From the NCBI GenBank assembly GCA_902787185.1, contig CADAFP010000005.1, positions 62,001-126,000 of the forward strand: a DNA stretch of 64,000 nucleotides, in the 5' to 3' direction. Below the pieces are notes generated by a model. It saw only the letters and a program-made list of their open reading frames with translations. It was not told the DNA's origin and made no database searches. A program made the position numbers and the translations under genes. This DNA is from an uncultured Bacteroidales bacterium (GTDB lineage Bacteria > Bacteroidota > Bacteroidia > Bacteroidales > Muribaculaceae). This document shows, in pieces, positions 1 to 9,051 of the stretch (positions are counted from its first letter, which is position 1; each line of letters starts with the position of its first letter).

Positions 1-105
1 GCTGTCAAAGACATGAGAGCGGGTATCCACCTTGCCCTGTGCCATCGCCGCTACCGCCAAGAGCATGCAGCACGCGATGGATACTATTCTATTCCACTTG
101 TTCAT
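1..105 (-). CDS. Secreted protein of unknown function, N-terminal fragment (cut by window edge)
   Basis: Only the first 35 codons are inside the window. They begin at the ATG at 103-105 on the minus strand and read MNKWNRIVSIACCMLLAVAA followed by MAQGKV. This is a short basic start, a hydrophobic core and an A-M-A-Q cleavage-like site, so the product is very probably exported by Sec. The rest of the gene lies to the left of the window, and no function can be given. It is transcribed in the same direction as the Ca2+/Na+ exchanger gene whose stop is at 167, but the 61-base gap does not prove an operon. Confidence 0.6.
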   Translation of the reverse strand, partial: MNKWNRIVSIACCMLLAVAAMAQGKVDTRSHVFDS

Positions 106-166
106 CGTTGCTGTTATTAGTGATTGTATGTTTGACAAGAAAAGCCCCTTGAGGTTTAACCCAGTG

Positions 167-1147
167 TTAACGCAGCAGCAAGTAAACCGTGTAGGCCACG
201 TAGGCAACAAAGAAGATGACACCCTCGATGCGGTCAAACTTGTTCTTCTTGAACGTGTGAATAACCATATAAAGCATGAGGGTAGCCACCAGCATCACCA
301 CATAATCCATGATGTTGATGGACTGGAACGAGAGCGGTCGTACGGTAGAAGCGACACCCAGGATAAACATCAGGTTGAACAGATTGCTGCCGATGACGTT
401 GCCCAGAGCAAGCTGAGGATTCTTCTTGCTCGCGGCGATGATGGCGGTCACCAGTTCAGGTAATGAGGTACCGACAGCAACAATAGTAATGGCAATAACC
501 GCATCACTCAGGCCCCAAGCGACAGCCAACTTCCTGGCACTGTCAAGGAACAGGTTGCCACCGAAGATGAGCAGGGCGAGCGACGCCAGCGCGATGAGCC
601 AAAGCAGCCACGGATTCTTGCCCGCGAGTGACGACTTGGCCTCCTCGTCGGCTTCTTGAATGGCTTTTTGGGGGTCTTTTCCCTTTTGGACGATTACCCA
701 TCCCATATATCCAATGAAGACGAGGAGCAAAACGATACCATCCAGCCGATTCAAAGAACTATCGAGTCCAGGGACCATGGCATCGTTGGCGATAGCCATC
801 ACGAGCACCGACATGAAGATGAGGAACGGGATGTCGCGCACCCGCTGCAGCCGTTCGATGGGGAACGGCAAAATCATCGCGGTCACACCCAAAATGAGGA
901 AAATGTTAGCTATATTGGAACCTAACACATTTCCCATAGCGATATCGCCATTGTTGGGCACTTTGCTCAGTGCCGAGGAAACCGAGACGAACAACTCGGG
1001 CGCACTGGTGCCGATACCCACAATCGTGAGACCGATGATGAAGTTAGAAATCTTGGCACGTTGGGCGATAGCCACCGAGGAGTCAACGAGATAGTTGGCT
1101 GCAAGCAGCAACACTCCCAAGCCGACGATGAGCAATATATAATCCAT
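167..1147 (-). CDS. Calcium/sodium antiporter, CaCA family (YrbG-like)
   Basis: An inner-membrane cation exchanger of about 326 residues, expected to move Ca2+ outward against Na+ or H+. The two inverted alpha repeats typical of the CaCA family are visible. The first holds GIGTSAPELFVSVSSAL and later GNVLGSNIANIFLILG. The second holds AVGTSLPELVTAIIAA and GNVIGSNLFNLMFILG. About ten hydrophobic helices surround an acidic loop (EADEEAKSS) in the middle, as in YrbG. I chose the ATG at 1145-1147 (MDYILLIVGLG) instead of the upstream ATG at 1181-1183, because the longer start would lie inside the terminator hairpin of alaS. Its length fits the family. Substrate preference is inferred from family only. 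Confidence 0.9.
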   Translation of the reverse strand: MDYILLIVGLGVLLLAANYLVDSSVAIAQRAKISNFIIGLTIVGIGTSAPELFVSVSSALSKVPNNGDIAMGNVLGSNIANIFLILGVTAMILPFPIERLQRVRDIPFLIFMSVLVMAIANDAMVPGLDSSLNRLDGIVLLLVFIGYMGWVIVQKGKDPQKAIQEADEEAKSSLAGKNPWLLWLIALASLALLIFGGNLFLDSARKLAVAWGLSDAVIAITIVAVGTSLPELVTAIIAASKKNPQLALGNVIGSNLFNLMFILGVASTVRPLSFQSINIMDYVVMLVATLMLYMVIHTFKKNKFDRIEGVIFFVAYVAYTVYLLLR

Positions 1148-1166
1148 ACAAGATGTCGAAATTAAC

Positions 1167-1208
1167 ACACTACCGCATCCCAAAACGATGTGGGGGATAC
1201 GGTAGTGT
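1167..1208 (-). terminator. Hairpin terminator after alaS
   Basis: A 15-bp stem with one G-U type pair (arms 1167-1181 and 1194-1208) and a 12-base loop starts 10 bases after the alaS stop on the minus strand. The T-run after it is weak (TTAATTT), so it may be leaky into the exchanger gene downstream. Confidence 0.7.
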
Positions 1209-1217
1209 AAATAAGGT

Positions 1218-3833
1218 TTACTTCAGTGCGTCGAGCATGGCCTGCATGGCGTCGTTAAGGCCCTGCGGGTTGCGTCCGCCAGCCTGAGCGAAATGAGGCT
1301 GTCCGCCGCCGCCACCCTGGATGGCCTTGGCTGCGCCGCGAACGATATCACCAGCCTTCTTGCCACTCTTGACGATGTCCTCGCTGAGCATGACGGTGAG
1401 CATGGGCTTACCCTCAAACTCGGTAGCGGCAAGGAATGCTGTGGCGGTGGGGCAATCTGCCTTGATGGTAAGAGCCACGCCCTTGACAACGTCGGGCATA
1501 CGCTCACCCCTGAGGGTGATGATCGTGATGCCGTTTTCCTCCTTGCCCTCGGATTCGAGTTGCTTGGCAAGGATGGCGATGCGCTGCTTCATGAAATCAT
1601 CGACCTGCTTCTTGAGGTCGGCGTTCTCGTTAAGCGACTTCTTGAGTGCTGCGATGGCATCGGGGGCATTGTTGAGCAGTTCCTTGACTTGAGCCATCGA
1701 GTCCTGGAAGTGGTCAAGCATATCCTCAACCACATAACCGCTGACGGCCTCGATGCGACGGATGCCAGCAGCAATGCTGCTCTCGCTGACGATGCGCACC
1801 ATGCCGATGTTGCCCGAGTTGGGCACATGGGTACCACCACACAGTTCCACCGAGTCGCCATACTTGATGACGCGCACGCGGTCACCGTATTTCTCGCCGA
1901 AGAGCGCCATAGCACCCATCTGCTTGGCCTCGTCGATAGGCACCTCACGGTGTTCCTCACGCGGCAGAGCCTCACGTATCATCTTATTGGCGAGGTGCTC
2001 CACTTGACGGATTTCCTCAGGCGTGACCTTGCGGAAGTGGGAGAAGTCGAAACGCAGCGAGTGCGGGTCAACGTAGGAGCCCTTCTGCTCAACATGGGTA
2101 CCCAACACTTGACGCAGGGCTGCATGCAGTAGGTGGGTTGCCGTATGGTTGCACTCGGTAGCGCGGCGGGCCTCGACGTCGATAGCTGCGTGTAACGTGG
2201 CATTGACATCGCTGGGCAACTTGGCGGTAAGGTGAACGGGCAGGTTGTTCTCACGCTTGGTGTCGGTCACTTCGATGACCTCGTCGCCCATAGTGAGCGT
2301 TCCTCGGTCACCCACCTGACCACCCATCTCGGCATAGAAGGGCGAACGGTCAAGCACAATCTGATAGAAGGACTTGTTCTTCTGGGTCACCTTGCGGTAG
2401 CGAAGGATGTTCACGTCACACTCGGTGAGGTCGTAGCCCACAAACTCGGTCACGCCGTCCTTCAGTTCTACCCAATCGGTGGCCTCGACGGCAGCGGCAT
2501 TGCGGGCGCGCTGTTTCTGCTTCTGCATCTCGACATTGAACTCCTCTTCATTGACGGTCATGCCATTCTCACGAAGGATGAGCTCGGTCAGGTCCAATGG
2601 GAAGCCGAAGGTATCATACAGGGTGAACGCTTCCTTGCCATCGACAACGGTCTTGCCGGCAGCTTTGGTGTCGGCGATGACTTTCTCGATGAGCTTCATA
2701 CCCGTCTCCAGGGTGCGCAGGAAAGCATCTTCCTCCTCCTTGGTGACGTGCTTAATGAGGTCGGCTTGGGCCTTGATTTCTGGATAGGCTTCGCCCATGT
2801 TTTCAATCAGCGTGTCGATGAGGCGATACATGAAGGCCTCACGGAATCCTAGGAAGGTGTAACCATAGCGCACGGCACGGCGCAGGATGCGACGGATGAC
2901 ATAGCCAGCCTTGGCGTTGCTGGGCAACTGTCCGTCAGCCACCGAGAAGGCGATGGTGCGCACGTGGTCGGCCACAACACGCATGGCGACATCCACATCC
3001 TTGTCGTCACCATATTTCTTGCCGCACATCTCTCCCAACTTGCCGATGAGGGGCTGGAAGACGTCGGTATCGTAGTTGGATTTCTTACCCTGGAGCGCCA
3101 TGCACAGACGTTCCAGACCCATACCGGTGTCGATGACCTTGTTGGGCAGCGGCTCCAGCGAGCCATCCACCTTGCGGTTATACTGCATGAACACGAGGTT
3201 CCAGATTTCCACTACCAGCGGGTTGTCCTTGTTGACGAGCGACGCGCCAGGCACGGCGGCCTTTTCCTCGTCACTGCGCAGGTCGATATGAATCTCGCTG
3301 CACGGGCCGCAGGGTCCCGTGTCACCCATTTCCCAGAAGTTGTCGTGGGCATTACCGTTGAGGATATGATCCTTGGGCAGATGTGCCTCCCAGAATTTGG
3401 CAGCTTCATCATCGCGGCTCACGCCGATGCTGTCATCGCCCTCAAATACGGTAGCATACAGATCCTTGGGATCCAGCTTATAGACATTGACCAGCAAATC
3501 CCATGCCCAATCAATCGCCTCGTGCTTGAAATAGTCGCCAAACGACCAGTTACCCAACATCTCAAACATGGTGTGGTGGTAAGTGTCATGTCCCACCTCC
3601 TCGAGGTCGTTGTGCTTGCCGCTCACGCGCAGGCACTTTTGGGAATCGGCAGCACGTTTCCACTGGGCTTCTTTGTTGCCCAGGATAATGTCTTTGAACT
3701 GGTTCATGCCAGCATTAGTGAACATGAGGGTCGGGTCGTCCTTGATTACCATAGGAGCCGAAGGCACGATATGATGGCCATGCTCCTCGAAATAGCGTTT
3801 GAAGGTCTCTCGGATTTCTTTTGCAGTCAGCAT
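1218..3833 (-). CDS. alaS: Alanine--tRNA ligase
   Basis: Cytoplasmic class II aminoacyl-tRNA synthetase that charges tRNA-Ala with alanine and edits Ser and Gly mischarging. Its 871 residues match the usual full length. The N-terminal catalytic domain has the family start ([30 protein letters not shown]). The editing domain shows HTATH at 563-567 and CGGTH at 665-669, which are the four zinc/editing ligands known in E. coli AlaRS. The C-terminal C-Ala domain ends with the Gly-rich [14 protein letters not shown]. It is transcribed away from the MerR gene, from a two-box promoter at 3923-3953 that overlaps the regulator's leader. It ends in a hairpin at 1167-1208. The ATG at 3831-3833 gives the expected N-terminus. 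Confidence 0.98.
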   Translation of the reverse strand: MLTAKEIRETFKRYFEEHGHHIVPSAPMVIKDDPTLMFTNAGMNQFKDIILGNKEAQWKRAADSQKCLRVSGKHNDLEEVGHDTYHHTMFEMLGNWSFGDYFKHEAIDWAWDLLVNVYKLDPKDLYATVFEGDDSIGVSRDDEAAKFWEAHLPKDHILNGNAHDNFWEMGDTGPCGPCSEIHIDLRSDEEKAAVPGASLVNKDNPLVVEIWNLVFMQYNRKVDGSLEPLPNKVIDTGMGLERLCMALQGKKSNYDTDVFQPLIGKLGEMCGKKYGDDKDVDVAMRVVADHVRTIAFSVADGQLPSNAKAGYVIRRILRRAVRYGYTFLGFREAFMYRLIDTLIENMGEAYPEIKAQADLIKHVTKEEEDAFLRTLETGMKLIEKVIADTKAAGKTVVDGKEAFTLYDTFGFPLDLTELILRENGMTVNEEEFNVEMQKQKQRARNAAAVEATDWVELKDGVTEFVGYDLTECDVNILRYRKVTQKNKSFYQIVLDRSPFYAEMGGQVGDRGTLTMGDEVIEVTDTKRENNLPVHLTAKLPSDVNATLHAAIDVEARRATECNHTATHLLHAALRQVLGTHVEQKGSYVDPHSLRFDFSHFRKVTPEEIRQVEHLANKMIREALPREEHREVPIDEAKQMGAMALFGEKYGDRVRVIKYGDSVELCGGTHVPNSGNIGMVRIVSESSIAAGIRRIEAVSGYVVEDMLDHFQDSMAQVKELLNNAPDAIAALKKSLNENADLKKQVDDFMKQRIAILAKQLESEGKEENGITIITLRGERMPDVVKGVALTIKADCPTATAFLAATEFEGKPMLTVMLSEDIVKSGKKAGDIVRGAAKAIQGGGGGQPHFAQAGGRNPQGLNDAMQAMLDALK

Positions 3834-3872
3834 AATTTATTGTCTTAATTTATTATAAATGTTCTTGTTTTA

Positions 3873-3903
3873 TTGCAAAGTCTAAACTATTTGTTTACCT
3901 TTG
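3873..3903 (+). promoter_or_regulatory. Promoter of the MerR-type gene
   Basis: TTG at 3873-3875, a 20-base spacer, then TACCTTTG at 3896-3903. This fits the Bacteroidetes -33/-7 promoter. The start codon follows 54 bases later. Confidence 0.75.
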
Positions 3904-3922
3904 CGCAGTGATAATTAACCTG

Positions 3923-3953
3923 CAAAGGTAATCAATTCTGTTAATCTGTGCAA
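3923..3953 (-). promoter_or_regulatory. Promoter of alaS
   Basis: On the minus strand TTG (3951-3953), a 20-base spacer and TACCTTTG (3923-3930). The -33 box ends four bases before the start codon of the divergent MerR gene, so the two transcription units share control DNA. Confidence 0.75.
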
Positions 3954-3957
3954 GACC

Positions 3958-4314
3958 ATGCGAGAACTAGACAAAAAATTCTACAAAATAGGTGATGTAT
4001 CGGAGATATTGGGTATCCCCGAATCCACTTTGCGCTATTGGGAAACCCAATTCACCATCATCCGCCCGAAACGCAACAAGAAGAACATCCGCTACTATAC
4101 ACCCAACGACATCGAGATCATCAGCAAGGTCTATTACCTGGTCAAGGAGAAGGGGTTGAAGCTGGATGCCGCACAGGCCCAGATACGCCACAACCGCGAT
4201 GGCGTGGACAAGCGCTTTGACGCCATTGAGCAGCTCAAGGACATCAAGCAGCAGCTGCTGTCGTTCCAGCAAAGCCTTGACGACGTGTTCCCAGACATTC
4301 CCGCCGCCAAGTGA
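3958..4314 (+). CDS. MerR-family transcriptional regulator
   Basis: A 118-residue DNA-binding protein. Residues 9-30 form the MerR helix-turn-helix (KIGDVSEILGIPESTLRYWE), followed by the wing (RNKKNIRYYTPNDIEII) and a helical region that would form the dimer coiled coil. There is no effector domain with cysteines, so a metal or redox signal is unlikely. This short form is common in Bacteroidetes, and its ligand is not known to me. The gene is divergent from alaS and their promoters interlock. Self-control and a link to alaS are therefore plausible but are inference. Confidence 0.9.
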   Translation: MRELDKKFYKIGDVSEILGIPESTLRYWETQFTIIRPKRNKKNIRYYTPNDIEIISKVYYLVKEKGLKLDAAQAQIRHNRDGVDKRFDAIEQLKDIKQQLLSFQQSLDDVFPDIPAAK

Positions 4315-4335
4315 CAACACATCCCGACACTGGGG

Positions 4336-4440
4336 CCGTGACAGAGTCACGGCTCGGGGAACGACTCAGGAAACGGCACGGGGGAACGGCTCGGGACACG
4401 ACTCGGGGGACCGCTCGGGTAACTGTGGTGACCGCTATAA
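4336..4440 (+). repeat. Dispersed GC-rich hairpin repeat (copy 1)
   Basis: CCGTGAC-aga-GTCACGG at 4336-4352, preceded by TGGGG, is followed by a GC-rich tail of degenerate CTCGGGGAAC-like units to about 4440. The same design occurs at 7743, 8636, 11180, 16580 and 41241. Confidence 0.6.
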
Positions 4441-4447
4441 AAATTGC

Positions 4448-4477
4448 CAGGCAACAAGAAACTAATCTTGTTGCCTG
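4448..4477 (-). terminator. Bidirectional terminator between the MerR gene and the OmpP1-type gene
   Basis: Perfect 12-bp stem (4448-4459 with 4466-4477) and a 6-base loop. On the minus strand it is followed within four bases by a T5 run, so it serves the gene ending at 4506. The plus side has TTTATTATT after it. Confidence 0.8.
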
Positions 4478-4505
4478 ACAGTTTATTATTAGGAATACTT
4501 GTTGC

Positions 4506-6119
4506 TTAGAACCTCATGCCCAGGGTGAGTGACAGACGGTTGTTGTGGTCGACCACGTCGGCAGCGACATTGGTCTCGTAAGAAACTTCGTCGTTGATGA
4601 TCGGGAAGGCGTTGTACACGCTATTGCGGATCTTGTGGACATAAGCCAGGTCGGTATAGAATGACTTGTACTTGTAACCCACGCCACAGGTGATGTTGTG
4701 CACCGTGTTGTCATACTGGAAACCAGGGTTGGTGTCGTTGGTGTAGATGTTGTAAACATACTTATCCACGCCCTCCTCGACCTGGGTGGTCTTGATGCTG
4801 TAACCAGCACGCAAGCTCCAGTTGGGATTCACACGGTACTCGCCACCGACACGGATGATGTGAGAAGGCTTGAAGTACTCTTTCACCCTATAGGTCACGT
4901 CGGAGTAGTCATTGTTGCGATCATCGCCCAGGCGCATCGTCTCGTTAGCGACAAACTCATAGTCCATGCTGATGATTCCCTTAGTGCCGATCACGCCGGC
5001 CACACTTCCCATGAAGTGCCAGGGAGTCTTCATCGTGTAAGTGCTCGAGTAGTCATAGCCGTCATTGCTGCCCTTCTCGGCGCGATAGAGCTCAACGCCG
5101 TTCTGGTAGCCGTTGAGATAGGCTGACTGGTAGATGGTAGTACGCATATCATAGTAGGTGGGCGTGTGGAACGCTGCACCAATGCGCAACGCCTGAGTGG
5201 GACGCCAGATGAGACCCAGCTTGAAGTTCACACCAGTACCCTCGGTGTGGCGGTAGTTATACAAGCCCCAATCGGCGGCGGTGCCATTGTTGACGATGGC
5301 TGCGGTAAACAACTCATCATCGTCAAGAATATAGGCGTTGTCCAACTCCTCGTCATAGTACATGTAGCTCTTGTACTCCAGGTCAAGGATGCCGAAGTCG
5401 AGACCCAAATAAACCTTGTTGGCGATGTTACCACCAAATGCGATGTTGTACTCGTCGGCATGGCCGCGCTCATCCACCTCATAGTAGGCTACACCCGATG
5501 TGCCAGGTCCATACAATCCCTGCAACATGCCATTACCGATGTCATTGATGACACCCACGCTGCCACCCTTGTTGGTCTCCATGTCGAAAGTCGTAATAGC
5601 AGCCCAAGGATAGTCGTAATAGGCATCAGCGCCCATCAATTCATCAGATTTAATACCATAGACATTGCAGAACTCGTCGGCAATGTAATTGCTCATTGAA
5701 TTCTCAATATCGCCCACGCCGCCGGTATAGTGGCGATTAAAGGATTGCAGACGATTGTAGGTGAATCCAAAATTCAGGTTGGGTACAGACTCGGAGTCAA
5801 GACGGATGGCTCCCACATAGCCCACGTTGTTCACGTTGAACTTCGTCTCGTTGGTGGTGGTCACACCAGACTTGGTGCTGTTGAAGTCCAAGCTGAAGGT
5901 GATACCCAAGTCGGAGTTGCGATAGACACCGATACCAGCAGGATTCTGGGTGAGCGTCGAGAGATCGCCTCCGAGGGCTCCGAAGGCCCCTGCCATCGAC
6001 TGGAAGCGCGAGGTGCCCCGGAGTTCGGTTTGAGACATATGCAGGACATCAAAGGCTTCCTGAGCGTTTATCATAAGAGGCAGTCCGCACACAAGTATGG
6101 CAAAAACTATCTTCTTCAT
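4506..6119 (-). CDS. Outer-membrane beta-barrel protein, OmpP1/FadL/TodX family
   Basis: A 537-residue exported barrel. The signal peptide is residues 1-19 (cleavage after MINA). The mature N-terminus then has the family hallmark MAGAFGALGGDLSTLTQNPA with GIGVYRNSD, which forms the N-terminal hatch. The rest alternates polar and aromatic residues as in transmembrane beta strands and ends with LSLTLGMRF, a typical C-terminal aromatic for barrel insertion. FadL-type channels import hydrophobic compounds. Bacteroides homologs are often labelled hemin receptor without proof. It lies 57 bases after the Tyr/Trp-rich secreted protein gene on the same strand and probably shares its transcript. A strong terminator follows at 4448-4477. 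Confidence 0.88.
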   Translation of the reverse strand: MKKIVFAILVCGLPLMINAQEAFDVLHMSQTELRGTSRFQSMAGAFGALGGDLSTLTQNPAGIGVYRNSDLGITFSLDFNSTKSGVTTTNETKFNVNNVGYVGAIRLDSESVPNLNFGFTYNRLQSFNRHYTGGVGDIENSMSNYIADEFCNVYGIKSDELMGADAYYDYPWAAITTFDMETNKGGSVGVINDIGNGMLQGLYGPGTSGVAYYEVDERGHADEYNIAFGGNIANKVYLGLDFGILDLEYKSYMYYDEELDNAYILDDDELFTAAIVNNGTAADWGLYNYRHTEGTGVNFKLGLIWRPTQALRIGAAFHTPTYYDMRTTIYQSAYLNGYQNGVELYRAEKGSNDGYDYSSTYTMKTPWHFMGSVAGVIGTKGIISMDYEFVANETMRLGDDRNNDYSDVTYRVKEYFKPSHIIRVGGEYRVNPNWSLRAGYSIKTTQVEEGVDKYVYNIYTNDTNPGFQYDNTVHNITCGVGYKYKSFYTDLAYVHKIRNSVYNAFPIINDEVSYETNVAADVVDHNNRLSLTLGMRF

Positions 6120-6176
6120 ATCGCAGAATTATTAGAAATTAGGTTAATAGAATGCGTGTGTAAAAATCATGCCAGG

Positions 6177-7424
6177 TTAATGACGACGACCAGTACCACC
6201 GCCCGACGAACCGCCGCTGCTGCCGTGTGAACCACCGCCACCGCTGCCCATGGAGCTACCACCGGAAGGACGGCTACCCATGGAACCACTGCTGGAAGGA
6301 CGGCTGCCCATAGAGCCACTGCTGGAAGGACGGCTGCTAACGCCTGATGAGGGACGTGAGCCTGACGAAGCGGGCCTTGAAACGCTGCCTGAGGGACGCG
6401 TGGTTGCACCACCTATACGGCCGGAGCCAGTGCTTGAGGGACGAGTGGTTGCCGAACCCACACGACCGGATCCCATATTGCCAGCACGACCCGTTGCCAA
6501 TCCGCCACGAACACTGGAAGAGCCACTACGGCTTGTACCTGTCGGTGTTGAGACTCTCTTTCCGCGACCAGAGGAGCCAGCTCTATGGTCAGTACGTCCG
6601 TTTGGATTGCGGCTAGAAGCCAAGCCTACACGACTATTAGCATTTCTATCATGCGTGCCAAAGTGCCTTTGTGTTCCATTGCCTTGGCCAGGGTTGTAGC
6701 CTGTCCAATGGTAGGTGTGAGGGCTATGGTAGCCATAGCCATAATCCCAAGCCCAGGGTGAGCCATACCACCAGGGACGATAACCCATATAGCTCCATCC
6801 CCACAAGAAGTCACTGTGCCAAGGACGATACCATGAACCATACCAATAAGGGCTCCAGGAATCGTACCAGCTAAACCAGGGGCTGTAGTAATAGGGCTGA
6901 TAGTAGGGATACCATCCTGTGTACCAGGGATAGTAAGTATTGGCCCAGCCATAGGAAGCGGCAAGACCCATATCGGTACCGATGACAAGATTGATCGAGG
7001 GGGACTCATCATAATAGAGTTCCACCAGATCGTCATCATCACTCAGTATCACGACGTCGGGGTTGTAAAAGCGCTCAATGCGACGGGTGTTGGCAAAAGC
7101 CTCCTCATAAATCGTGTCGCCATCGAAATAGATGGTGTCACCATTGATGTCCACCTCATAATTGAGCTGGTAGTTAGGCTCAAAGTTGCCACGGCGGTTG
7201 TACTCATCCACGTCACGCTCGACGCGATAGTTGTCCTGTGCCACGGCTTTGTATCTTTCAGGGACCTCACCGTAAGCGGATACGGTCTTGGACTGCTTCG
7301 TAGCCTTGGTGGCTGAAGCTGACTTAGAGGCATCGTAATAGATGTCATCGTAGTCCTGGGCCTGCATCACAGCTCCGGCGCTAAGCGCCAGCAAGCCAAT
7401 CAGAGCTAAAAAACGGTACTTCAT
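6177..7424 (-). CDS. Secreted Tyr/Trp-rich protein with Ser/Gly-rich tail, unknown function
   Basis: I do not recognise a named family. The 415-residue protein has a signal peptide (MKYRFLALIGLLALSAGAVM, cleavage near AQA-QDY). A polar stretch with acidic clusters spans about 25-150, and a segment at about 155-250 is extremely rich in Tyr, Trp and Pro (for example WYPYYQPYYYSPWFSWYDSW). From about 260 on there is a low-complexity Ser/Gly/Arg/Pro region with short units such as GSMGSRPSSS and ATTRPSSTGSG, ending GTGRRH. The design suggests a structural or adhesive envelope protein. It is the first gene of a pair with the OmpP1/FadL-type barrel. A -7-like box TAATTTTG lies at 7455-7462 on the minus strand. 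Confidence 0.75.
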   Translation of the reverse strand: MKYRFLALIGLLALSAGAVMQAQDYDDIYYDASKSASATKATKQSKTVSAYGEVPERYKAVAQDNYRVERDVDEYNRRGNFEPNYQLNYEVDINGDTIYFDGDTIYEEAFANTRRIERFYNPDVVILSDDDDLVELYYDESPSINLVIGTDMGLAASYGWANTYYPWYTGWYPYYQPYYYSPWFSWYDSWSPYWYGSWYRPWHSDFLWGWSYMGYRPWWYGSPWAWDYGYGYHSPHTYHWTGYNPGQGNGTQRHFGTHDRNANSRVGLASSRNPNGRTDHRAGSSGRGKRVSTPTGTSRSGSSSVRGGLATGRAGNMGSGRVGSATTRPSSTGSGRIGGATTRPSGSVSRPASSGSRPSSGVSSRPSSSGSMGSRPSSSGSMGSRPSGGSSMGSGGGGSHGSSGGSSGGGTGRRH

Positions 7425-7907
7425 AATTATTTTATTTTAAATGTTTAACATATTCAAAATTAATTCGTTCGTCATTTAGACGAATTTGATTTAGAAAAGT
7501 TTAAGACGATTTTAAAAAACGTTGCAAGTTATAAAGTAAATAATTACGTGAGAATCTTTTTTAGTAAAAAAATGCAAAAATGCGGTTGTTTTAACTCTTG
7601 AGGCCCTGTTTCAGGCGCTGTTTTGGGACAAATAGCGGCGTTTCCTGCGGCCAAGTGAATGGCATTGAATGGAAATAGCTACTGTCATACCAAAGCCGCA
7701 ACGTTTCATAGCAAGAATCGTGCCAAGAAAAAAGACTGACACGGCGGCATAGCCGCCCACGGGACAGGTCGCGGCGATAGCGGGGAACGGCACGACTAAA
7801 GCGAGGGCTAACGGGACTGACGGGAACTTGATATAGCACTAAAAAACTTGAGAGGGATGGTGGTTGGGGGATTTTTGGTTACCTTTGTGGCGATTATGGG
7901 ACGAGAA
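7425..7907. other. Intergenic region: -7 box, inverted repeat and GC-rich hairpin repeat (copy 2)
   Basis: No convincing gene. From left to right it holds the minus-strand -7 box at 7455-7462, an AT-rich 6-bp inverted repeat TTCGTC-attta-GACGAA at 7468-7484 that could be an operator, and a GC-rich element around GGCGGC-ata-GCCGCC (7743-7757) with a tail of GGGAC-like units. Last is the plus-strand -7 box TACCTTTG (7880-7887) of the methyltransferase gene. Confidence 0.5.
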
Positions 7908-8606
7908 ATGGTTTTTAGATTTAAACAGTTTGCTGTGAAGAATGACCTCACGGCGATGAAGGTGGGAACCGATGGTGTGCTGCTGGGTGCCTGGTGTCCG
8001 GTGGATGGTGCTCGGCGGGTGCTTGATGTGGGTACTGGCTGCGGTGTGATTGCTCTGATGGTTGCTCAGCGCAATGCCACGGCTGTCATCGACTCCATCG
8101 ACATCGACAGTGATGCAATAGGAGAAGCGGAGTACAACTTCGCCAACTCGCCATGGGGTGAGCGGCTGACGGCTCGCCATGAGGATTTTAACTGCTTGGA
8201 GGGCAGCGAACGCTATGACCTGATCATCTCTAACCCACCCTACTTCACCAACGGCGTTCTCCCCACAGGTGATGCCCGCACGATGGCACGCCACACGGGG
8301 TCTCTGAGCTATAGCCAGCTTATCGAGGGGGCAGCTAGGTTATTGACTGATGACGGCTCGTTGGCACTCATCTCGCCCACCGATGCCGAGGGGCTCATTA
8401 TCGAGGCGGCAGCCTTTGCCTCACTTCCCGTGAGACGCCTCACCCGCGTCATCCCGACAGAGGGTGCCGAGCCTAAGCGCACGCTGTGGCAACTGACGCG
8501 TCGCGCAATCCCTTATCGGGAAGAGGAGATTACCATCGCCTCGAGGGACGGGTCCTTCACGAGCGAGTATATCGCCTTGACCGGTGCTTTTTACCTGAAG
8601 ATGTGA
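7908..8606 (+). CDS. trmN6: tRNA1(Val) (adenine(37)-N6)-methyltransferase
   Basis: SAM-dependent enzyme that methylates N6 of A37 in tRNA-Val. It is a Rossmann-fold methyltransferase with motif I LDVGTGCGVIALMVA and the adenine-methylating NPPY motif (DLIISNPPYFTNG). The N-terminus FRFKQFAV...TDGVLLGAW matches TrmN6/YfiC, and the length of about 232 residues is normal. A longer frame begins at 7848, but the -7 box TACCTTTG (7880-7887) lies inside that extension. I therefore chose the ATG at 7908 (MVFRFKQF). The ATG at 7896 is the alternative and would sit almost on the transcription start. Confidence 0.9.
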   Translation: MVFRFKQFAVKNDLTAMKVGTDGVLLGAWCPVDGARRVLDVGTGCGVIALMVAQRNATAVIDSIDIDSDAIGEAEYNFANSPWGERLTARHEDFNCLEGSERYDLIISNPPYFTNGVLPTGDARTMARHTGSLSYSQLIEGAARLLTDDGSLALISPTDAEGLIIEAAAFASLPVRRLTRVIPTEGAEPKRTLWQLTRRAIPYREEEITIASRDGSFTSEYIALTGAFYLKM

Positions 8607-9051
8607 TAACTGGGAGTGATGGAAACAAGATGGGGCCGTAGCGGAGCTACGGCACGGTGGACTGGGATGGAACAGCTGGCACAGGGGACCGGGTTGGGAC
8701 ATATCATTGCGAGCTTGATAAAAAAACAAAAGTCCCGTGACAAGTGATGTCGATCGGGACCTATATGTTCTGTGTCTCGTGATGCTTCGTCAGCAGTTTG
8801 ACACAAGGTTGAAGTGTTTTATTATTAAGAAAAAGTCAGTTTTATTTCGTTTGAAGCGTTTCGTTCTTCATCGAAGTCGTAATATTGACTATAGAAACAT
8901 TGAAAAGTTTAATCACATCTTTATATTTAACTTTCGTTAACTTTTAACCCCTTATTTTGTGGTTTTGAGCGTATTTTTGGATTGAATTTGGGCTGAATTG
9001 GAGAGAAATAGTACTTTTGCAGTCCAAATTCAATAATTGAGATTCTACTAT
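8607..9051. other. Intergenic region with hairpin repeat (copy 3), a second hairpin and AT-rich DNA
   Basis: No gene seen. It holds the dispersed hairpin CCGTAGC-gga-GCTACGG at 8636-8652 with tail to about 8699. A second stem follows at 8732-8760 (GTCCCG/CGGGAC plus GACA/TGTC), flanked on its left by an A7 run, so it would terminate only leftward transcription. An AT-rich stretch of about 200 bases comes next and leads into the promoter of the metallophosphoesterase gene. Confidence 0.5.
8988..9019 (+). promoter_or_regulatory. Promoter of the metallophosphoesterase gene
   Basis: TTG at 8988-8990, 21-base spacer, TACTTTTG at 9012-9019. The start codon at 9052 leaves a leader of roughly 25 bases. 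Confidence 0.7.

Noticed and set aside
2964-3848. Long open frame on the plus strand opposite the start of alaS
   Set aside because: It mirrors the codons of a certain gene, has no family features and no promoter in the right place.
7591-7839. 82-codon minus-strand frame in the 7.4-7.9 kb gap
   Set aside because: It covers the GC-rich dispersed repeat, lacks coding character and has no promoter.
8732-8760. Terminator of trmN6
   Set aside because: The hairpin has its A/T run on the left side, which would fit leftward transcription, and no leftward gene precedes it.
8737-8940. 67-codon plus-strand frame before the metallophosphoesterase gene
   Set aside because: Falls in AT-rich non-coding DNA upstream of a clear promoter and has no recognisable features.
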